A stretch of DNA of 10,027 nt from the NCBI GenBank assembly GCA_910578745.1, contig CAJTSN010000045.1, forward strand, positions 1 through 10,027, given 5' to 3'. This DNA is from an uncultured Bacilli bacterium. Lineage in GTDB: Bacteria; Bacillota_I; Bacilli_A; RF39; UBA660. The notes beneath the pieces were generated by a model that was not told the DNA's origin, made no database searches, and worked only from the letters and a program-made list of their open reading frames with translations. Below are positions 5,580 to 10,027 of this stretch, in pieces. The position numbers and the translations under genes were made by a program. Every line of letters begins with the position of its first letter. The stretch's first letter is position 1.

Positions 5580-7412
5580 CTATTTCTTATTTTTAAAAAT
5601 AAGATCTAGTTTTTCTTTAATTTGTTCACGATTAAATGGTTTTGCTAAATAATCAACAAATCCTTCGCTCATATATTTTTCTTTTGCTCCATCAACTGCA
5701 TCAGCGGTTAAAGCGAAAACAGGTGTTGAAAAGTCTGAATTTTCTTTTAATCGTCTAAGTGTTTCTTCGCCGCCCATAATAGGCATCATAATATCCATTA
5801 AAATCAAATCATACTGTTTTTCTCTCAACTTCTCTAAACACGCTTGTCCACTCATTACATCATCAATTTCAAATGGAAAGTCCGCTAAACTTTTACGAGC
5901 AACTTTGATATTTAATTTATTATCATCAACAATAAGAATTCTTTTTCCTGCATATTTTTCCTCTTCACTTCTAAGAGATTCTTCGACTTGTCCTTTTTCT
6001 TGTACCAAAGGCTCTATTCTACTAATTTTTTGTGGAAGCTGCACCATAAATAAAGAACCTTTTCCAAATTGACTTTGTACATTAATTTTTCCACCCATCA
6101 TCGAAACAAGTGATTTTGTAATCGCAAGTCCTAATCCAGTTCCCTCCGTTGTTGTATTCTTTTCAATATCAAGTCTTTCAAATTTCGTAAATAGTTTGTG
6201 GATATTTTCAGGTTTTATTCCCCTACCTGTATCTCTACAAGTAATTAGTAAAATTGTTTTTGCATTTGCATAATCATTTATACATTTAATCGCAAGTTCA
6301 ATTTCTCCTTTTTCTGTATATTTAATTGCATTTGTAAGTAAATTATTAATAATTTCTTTTACTTTTCCTTTATCACCGATCAACTCATAAGGAATATCTT
6401 CTGCAAAAGTAAGAGTAAACGTAATTGGTTTTTCCCCAATTCTTGTTGTAGTCACTTTACACATATTCTCAATGGTTTCTTTAAAAGGATAGGCACTTTC
6501 TATAATTTCCATTTTTTCAGATTCAATTTTATTGATATCTAGTATATTTCCTACAATTTCTAGTAAAGTTTGACTAGCGTTAATGATATCCTCAGTATCT
6601 TCAAAGACCTCTTTTGGAACTTGTTCTTTATAAGAGGCAATATCCTCTGATAATCCTACAATTGCATTTAATGGTGTTCTTATTTCATGAGACATACTTG
6701 ACAAAAAGTCCGATTTAGCCCGATTGCTTTTCTCGGCTTGTGTTTTGGCTAAAGTCATCTCATTTAATAATTTTAAATCAGGATTCTCTATCGTATGATA
6801 CATGATTAAATCAATGTAAACAATTATAGTAGGAATAACAATTAAAGTTGGATCAAGAACTCGAACAACCATTCCTAAAGCCATTAAAAATAGTAAGGCA
6901 AATAAAGGTACGTATTTTTTTTGAAAAATCTTATTTATATTCATTACTAAAATAAGCAAAATGAAACAAAAATAAATAGAAGCAACGAAATAAACGAAAT
7001 TAGATGATAAACCAGTTACACCCATACTTCCATCACTATTGATAATATTTATAGGTAAAAAAAATGAAATTAAAGCACAAATACTATCAAAAAAAATCGT
7101 TATTTTTTTTATAAAATTATAATTTTTTAAATCTTTATATGTAATATAATAAACATATAAAAACAAGAGAGTTGGCCATAAAATATAATGAATAAAATCA
7201 ATTCGATTTAACAGTTTTACAACTGTTTCATTATAATCATAATAACAAATTAATAATTCTATAATTACAAGCAGAATATCAATGAAACTACTTATTATCA
7301 TCATGCCATAAATTTTTGTTTCCTTTGTATCAATTCGTTCCTTTGTATAAAATAACAATACTATCAATATAATACAAAAAAAGCCACATATTAAAAAATA
7401 TAAATTTGTCAT
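5580..7412 (-). CDS. Hybrid sensor histidine kinase with 7-TM N-terminus and C-terminal receiver
   Basis: A 610-residue protein counted from ATG 7412. Residues about 2-207 contain seven hydrophobic helices, a histidine-kinase 7TM-type sensor. A short coiled linker (NPDLKLLNEM region) leads to HisKA with the H-box SHEIRTPLNAIVG (phospho-His at about 242). The ATPase domain follows: NNLLTNAIKYT (N-box, about 357-367), DTGRGI (394-399) and GTGLGL (424-429). A receiver domain fills about 490-610, with acidic D496/D497, phospho-acceptor D540 (LILMDIMMP), T569 and K591. All catalytic residues are present. There is no PAS domain, Hpt domain or output domain, and no partner regulator in the window, so phosphate must pass to something elsewhere or signal by protein contact. 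A frame extension to GTG 7433 exists but lies at or above the predicted transcription start. It leads the kinase-PAP2-pseudouridine synthase operon. Confidence 0.92.
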   Translation of the reverse strand: MTNLYFLICGFFCIILIVLLFYTKERIDTKETKIYGMMIISSFIDILLVIIELLICYYDYNETVVKLLNRIDFIHYILWPTLLFLYVYYITYKDLKNYNFIKKITIFFDSICALISFFLPINIINSDGSMGVTGLSSNFVYFVASIYFCFILLILVMNINKIFQKKYVPLFALLFLMALGMVVRVLDPTLIVIPTIIVYIDLIMYHTIENPDLKLLNEMTLAKTQAEKSNRAKSDFLSSMSHEIRTPLNAIVGLSEDIASYKEQVPKEVFEDTEDIINASQTLLEIVGNILDINKIESEKMEIIESAYPFKETIENMCKVTTTRIGEKPITFTLTFAEDIPYELIGDKGKVKEIINNLLTNAIKYTEKGEIELAIKCINDYANAKTILLITCRDTGRGIKPENIHKLFTKFERLDIEKNTTTEGTGLGLAITKSLVSMMGGKINVQSQFGKGSLFMVQLPQKISRIEPLVQEKGQVEESLRSEEEKYAGKRILIVDDNKLNIKVARKSLADFPFEIDDVMSGQACLEKLREKQYDLILMDIMMPIMGGEETLRRLKENSDFSTPVFALTADAVDGAKEKYMSEGFVDYLAKPFNREQIKEKLDLIFKNKK

Positions 7413-7416
7413 ACTA

Positions 7417-7422
7417 CCACCT
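7417..7422 (-). promoter_or_regulatory. Ribosome binding site fixing the sensor kinase start
   Basis: AGGTGG lies 4 nt before the ATG at 7412. The alternative GTG at 7433 has no ribosome site and directly abuts the -10 box (7434-7439), so it would not be in the mRNA. The ATG at 7412 is therefore the chosen start. Confidence 0.75.
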
Positions 7423-7433
7423 ATTCTAGACAC

Positions 7434-7462
7434 ATTATAGCAACATTGCCTAGTTTAGTAAA
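7434..7462 (-). promoter_or_regulatory. Extended -10 promoter of the sensor kinase operon
   Basis: The minus strand has a perfect TATAAT (7434-7439) with TG plus one base upstream (TG at 7441-7442). The -35 box is TTTACT (7457-7462, 4 of 6 matches) at 17-nt spacing. Predicted start is near 7427, giving a leader of about 15 nt. It sits directly downstream of the acyltransferase terminator, so the operon is likely independent of the gene above. Confidence 0.75.
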
Positions 7463-7463
7463 G

Positions 7464-7493
7464 AAAAAAGCATTTATTTAAAAGAAATGCCTT
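7464..7493 (-). terminator. Rho-independent terminator of the acyltransferase gene
   Basis: On the minus strand a 9-bp stem with one G-U pair (arms 7485-7493 and 7467-7475) and a 9-nt loop runs into a T-tract (7464-7469 and beyond). It begins 5 nt after the acyltransferase stop and ends right at the next promoter. Confidence 0.75.
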
Positions 7494-7497
7494 CAAT

Positions 7498-8460
7498 TCA
7501 TCGTTTTATATACTTTTTTCCCTCTTCTTTTAAAGTAATCCCTGGTACAAAGTTTCCTTTTTCATCCAAATGAAACTCATTTTGTGTTGTCTTTTCATTC
7601 TTTGAAAAAAGAAATTTTGACTCACTTTCAGAATCATAAGTATATCCTAACCCATCAAATTTTTTTAAATATGTATGATTTAAATACATTTCCTTGTCTA
7701 TATCCTCGATTGATTCTTTTTTTATTCCTATCTCACTCCATATTTGGAATCGCATTTGCTCTAATATTTTTTGAATTTGATTGGTTTGGGTAATCAAACT
7801 ATCTTCCTTTTTTATATAAATAGGAGAACCAAAATGAATAATACATTCTGTATATAAATCCTTCTCCCTAGAACAAATTTTTGGCACTTCTACATACTCA
7901 AAAAGTGTAGGTATTATAGGGGTCTCAGTAATGGCTCCAATTTTAGCACTTCCAATTTTTATTTGATGCATTCGTTTATAGGGGTGTAAGTTCCATGTGG
8001 CTTCACCAAATATAACTCCTGGCATACCATTTATTATATTAGCAGAAAATGTATAAACTCCCTTTTCGGTGGAATTTTTATCTCGTCTATCTATTAGCAC
8101 TGCATCACAAGATTGGAAAAGCTTTCTTGTTAAACTTCCTAAATCATCACTTGCTACAAGGACAGATGTATTGAATCCTAATTTTCTAAAAATTTCAATT
8201 GCAGTTAAAATATCATGTGAATTTGAATGATTACAAACAAATAAGGCTCTTCCATCTTCTGGTATATTACTCTTTCCCCTTATATCATAATCATAATGTC
8301 TTAATTTAGAATAAATTTTTGTTACTGTTCCATATCCAAGTCCTAGATTTTTTCTTGAATACTCACTTATACAATACTCTTTTAGATTTGAAAAATATTC
8401 TATTTTTTGCTTTGTTGTCAGTTGTTCTAACTGTCCATTTGTCAAAAATCTATCTGTCAT
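7498..8460 (-). CDS. PlsC-like (lysophospholipid) acyltransferase, divergent subfamily
   Basis: A 320-residue protein of the glycerolipid acyltransferase superfamily, which transfers acyl groups to lysophosphatidate or related acceptors at the membrane. The catalytic NHxxxxD motif is present (N77, H78 and D83 in VCNHSNSHDI). FQSCDAVLIDRRD (115-127) matches the family's second block. The third block is FGEATWN (151-157) where FPEGTRS is usual; the Glu is kept but Pro is replaced by Gly and the GTR turn is lost. GSAKIGAITETPIIPT (170-185) is the fourth block. About 60 residues before the core and about 100 after it are unassigned; no clear transmembrane helix is seen. The acceptor is unknown; glycerolipid, glycolipid or cell-wall polymer acylation are all possible. 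A monocistronic unit with AAAGGAG 8 nt before the ATG, its own promoter and its own terminator. Confidence 0.8.
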   Translation of the reverse strand: MTDRFLTNGQLEQLTTKQKIEYFSNLKEYCISEYSRKNLGLGYGTVTKIYSKLRHYDYDIRGKSNIPEDGRALFVCNHSNSHDILTAIEIFRKLGFNTSVLVASDDLGSLTRKLFQSCDAVLIDRRDKNSTEKGVYTFSANIINGMPGVIFGEATWNLHPYKRMHQIKIGSAKIGAITETPIIPTLFEYVEVPKICSREKDLYTECIIHFGSPIYIKKEDSLITQTNQIQKILEQMRFQIWSEIGIKKESIEDIDKEMYLNHTYLKKFDGLGYTYDSESESKFLFSKNEKTTQNEFHLDEKGNFVPGITLKEEGKKYIKR

Positions 8461-8494
8461 AATTTGTCTCCTTTTGTCGTTTCAAAACATCGTT

Positions 8495-8523
8495 ATCATA
8501 CACGGTTTTCTAAAAAATGTCAA
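8495..8523 (-). promoter_or_regulatory. Strong sigma-A-type promoter of the acyltransferase gene
   Basis: A consensus TTGACA (8518-8523) and TATGAT (8495-8500, 5 of 6) are separated by exactly 17 nt on the minus strand. Predicted start is near 8488, with a leader of about 28 nt. It is the only promoter in the window with a perfect -35 box. Confidence 0.8.
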
Positions 8524-8539
8524 ATTCTGTTTACACATG

Positions 8540-8567
8540 AAAAAAGTCTAGAAAAATTCTAGGCTTT
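8540..8567 (-). terminator. Rho-independent terminator after the ABC permease gene
   Basis: Beginning 1 nt after the permease stop, the minus strand forms a stem of AAAG-C-CTAGA against TCTAG-A-CTTT (one internal mismatch) with a 5-nt loop, followed by a T-tract (8540-8545). It separates the ABC exporter operon from the acyltransferase promoter. Confidence 0.75.
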
Positions 8568-8568
8568 C

Positions 8569-9888
8569 TTATTTTTGTTTTAACGCTTTAAACATTTTCT
8601 TCCATAAACCTTCTGAAGAATAATTTAAAATTCCTACTTTATAAATTTTAAGACCAAAGTGTATTAATAAATAATCAAACAAAATGGTAATTACTATTGA
8701 AACAAGAACATCTACAATTCCAATTTGTCCTATTACAAGTAAAGATGGAGATAAAATCGCTGAAACTAAAGGAACATAAGATAAGATGCGTATAAATAAA
8801 GCGCCTTTAAAAGTAGATGCCATAATGGCTAAATAGTAACCGACAAGTAAAATAATCATAATAGGTGTTTGTAATTGTTGAAAATCTTCTGTATTCGTCG
8901 TAATAGAAGCTAAAATACCAGCAAGCAATGAATAAGCAATAAAGGTAACTATCATTAAAATTAAAGAAAGTGGAATAATATAAGTTAATTGTGAAGCAAA
9001 ACTACTTTCAAATACTTTAGAAACAGTTCCTCCAATTACAGTATCAATTCCTGTAAATAAATGATTTGAAGAAAGTAAATTTTTAACAACGAAACCAATT
9101 AAAACATAACTAATTAAAAGTCCACCCTGCAATAAAACAAAGAAGTTTCCCGCCAGTACTTTAGATGCAAAATGTGTTTTCGCACTTACATTCGAAATAA
9201 TAATTTCCATACCTCTAGTTGTTTTTTCATCGTTTACTTCAGCTCCGATCATTTGTACTAGAAAAATAGTTAGCATAAAAAATGGTAAGATAATCATAGG
9301 AAAAACCGTTTTCATAATCATTCCAGTATTTTCATCTTCTGTCTTTTTTGTTTCATCTAAAATTTCTCTTTTAATATCTAGTTTCCCAACAATTTTATCC
9401 ACTTCTTCTAAAGGAATATTGGACTCATTTGTTGCAATGATCGTTTTTGTATTATTAATTGCAGTCGATAGTAATTGATAATCGACAGTATCAATATAGC
9501 CATCACTCATTAAAGTTACGTCTAAAACATATTTGTCATCTTTCTTTAAAATAAAAGCATACTTTTTACTTTCTCCTTTTATAAAATCAGTAATAGCCTC
9601 TTCTTCTGTATAAGGAAGTACTTCATAAGTATTACTTTCCTCTCCATAATAGCCTTTATCTATAGTATGAATTTGTTCCTTTAAAATTTCATAAGACTCT
9701 TTTGTTTCATCTACAACATAAATTTTAATTGGCTCATCAAAGTCTCCTCCAAAGAACTTTATAATAGAATTAATATTAAAAATTCCAATAATTCCTAAAC
9801 ACAAAAGGATATTTGCTAAAACAAACCATTTCGTTTTAATCTTTCTTTTTAAACTCATTCCTGTTAGAAAAAATAACTTATTTCTCAT
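8569..9888 (-). CDS. ABC-2 type exporter permease (NatB/YhaP-like)
   Basis: A 439-residue membrane subunit counted from ATG 9888. The layout is that of the ABC2_membrane_3 family: one N-terminal helix (about 21-40), a large extracytoplasmic domain (about 47-190), then five to six helices between about 194 and 415. The cytoplasmic coupling segment NDEKTTRGMEIIISNVSAKT (219-238) carries the family's E-K-xx-R-x-E-like pattern. The N-terminus is short and basic, so no signal peptide is needed. The gene overlaps the 3' end of an ATPase gene by 11 nt, the normal arrangement for NatAB-like exporters. The substrate is not predictable; NatAB exports Na+ and YhaQP is a relative, while others export peptides or drugs. 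An in-frame GTG at 9897 would add three residues but lies inside the ribosome site. Confidence 0.87.
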   Translation of the reverse strand: MRNKLFFLTGMSLKRKIKTKWFVLANILLCLGIIGIFNINSIIKFFGGDFDEPIKIYVVDETKESYEILKEQIHTIDKGYYGEESNTYEVLPYTEEEAITDFIKGESKKYAFILKKDDKYVLDVTLMSDGYIDTVDYQLLSTAINNTKTIIATNESNIPLEEVDKIVGKLDIKREILDETKKTEDENTGMIMKTVFPMIILPFFMLTIFLVQMIGAEVNDEKTTRGMEIIISNVSAKTHFASKVLAGNFFVLLQGGLLISYVLIGFVVKNLLSSNHLFTGIDTVIGGTVSKVFESSFASQLTYIIPLSLILMIVTFIAYSLLAGILASITTNTEDFQQLQTPIMIILLVGYYLAIMASTFKGALFIRILSYVPLVSAILSPSLLVIGQIGIVDVLVSIVITILFDYLLIHFGLKIYKVGILNYSSEGLWKKMFKALKQK

Positions 9889-10027
9889 ACTCTTCACCTA
9901 CTTTCTCAATAAAGATCTCGTTTAAACTCGCTTCTTCTACTACAAACTTTGTAATTGTTGCCTCTTTTAATTTTTTAAATACAAGAGGAACGACATCTTG
10001 ATTTTCTATTTTTACAATATATTCATT
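9878..10027 (-). CDS. ABC transporter ATP-binding protein, C-terminal fragment (5' end outside window)
   Basis: The last 49 codons and a TAA stop (9878-9880) are visible. They read through VVPLVFKKLKEATITKFVVEE and end in ASLNEIFIEKVGEEYEK. The SLNEIFIEKVG ending is typical of the C-terminal extension (DUF4162-like) found on NatA/YhaQ-type ATPases that pair with ABC-2 permeases. The Walker and signature motifs lie beyond the window, so the ATPase identity rests on this tail and on the 11-nt overlap with the permease gene. It would energise export by that permease. Confidence 0.8.
   Translation of the reverse strand, partial: NEYIVKIENQDVVPLVFKKLKEATITKFVVEEASLNEIFIEKVGEEYEK
9894..9899 (-). 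promoter_or_regulatory. Ribosome binding site fixing the ABC permease start
   Basis: AGGTGA lies 5 nt before ATG 9888, inside the end of the ATPase gene. The upstream GTG (9895-9897) is part of this site itself, so it cannot be the main start. Confidence 0.7.

Noticed and set aside
7413..7433. GTG start 7 codons upstream for the sensor kinase
   Set aside because: No ribosome site, and it abuts the -10 box so it would lie upstream of the transcription start; ATG 7412 has AGGTGG in front.

Overview
The window is AT-rich (roughly 30% GC by eye) and every gene reads on the minus strand. TGA is used as a stop (the PAP2 phosphatase and the acyltransferase), TGG encodes Trp, and all frames are intact under the standard bacterial code, so a code-4 Mycoplasma is unlikely. 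AGGAGG-type ribosome sites, TATAAT boxes, a VanY-type peptidoglycan peptidase and a NatA/NatB-like ABC exporter point to a low-GC Gram-positive (Firmicutes/Bacilli-like, possibly an uncultured gut lineage). That placement is inference. No mobile element, CRISPR array, tRNA or rRNA was found.

Layout, in the direction of transcription (from high to low coordinates): (1) 9878-10027 is the tail of an ABC ATPase that overlaps its ABC-2 permease (8569-9888), which ends in an intrinsic terminator. (2) A strong promoter precedes a lone PlsC-like acyltransferase (7498-8460) with its own terminator. (3) An extended -10 promoter starts a probable three-gene operon: a 7-TM hybrid sensor kinase/receiver (5580-7412), a PAP2-family lipid phosphatase (4918-5547) and an RluA-like pseudouridine synthase (4103-4921), the last two overlapping as ATGA. 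(4) A separate promoter, with its -10 inside a small inverted repeat, drives a membrane-anchored VanY-type peptidase with two Ig-like domains (2905-4038). (5) A 461-bp non-coding region holds several hairpins, a weak terminator and the next promoter. (6) A tight operon follows: an SPFH protein with a C-terminal zinc ribbon (1238-2443), a Tim44-like protein with a zinc ribbon (701-1234), and a secreted/anchored Tim44-like protein (1-699, cut by the window edge).

The common theme is the cell envelope: lipid acylation, lipid-phosphate removal, peptidoglycan trimming, an exporter, an orphan membrane sensor kinase, and a membrane-organising SPFH/Tim44 module. The last is the most interesting part of the window. 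Its genes are 1 and 3 nt apart, two of them are paralogues, and two of the three carry zinc ribbons, which suggests a dedicated multi-protein membrane complex of unknown function. Four promoters could be read by eye and three of them are extended -10 (TGnTATAAT-like) promoters with poor -35 boxes.
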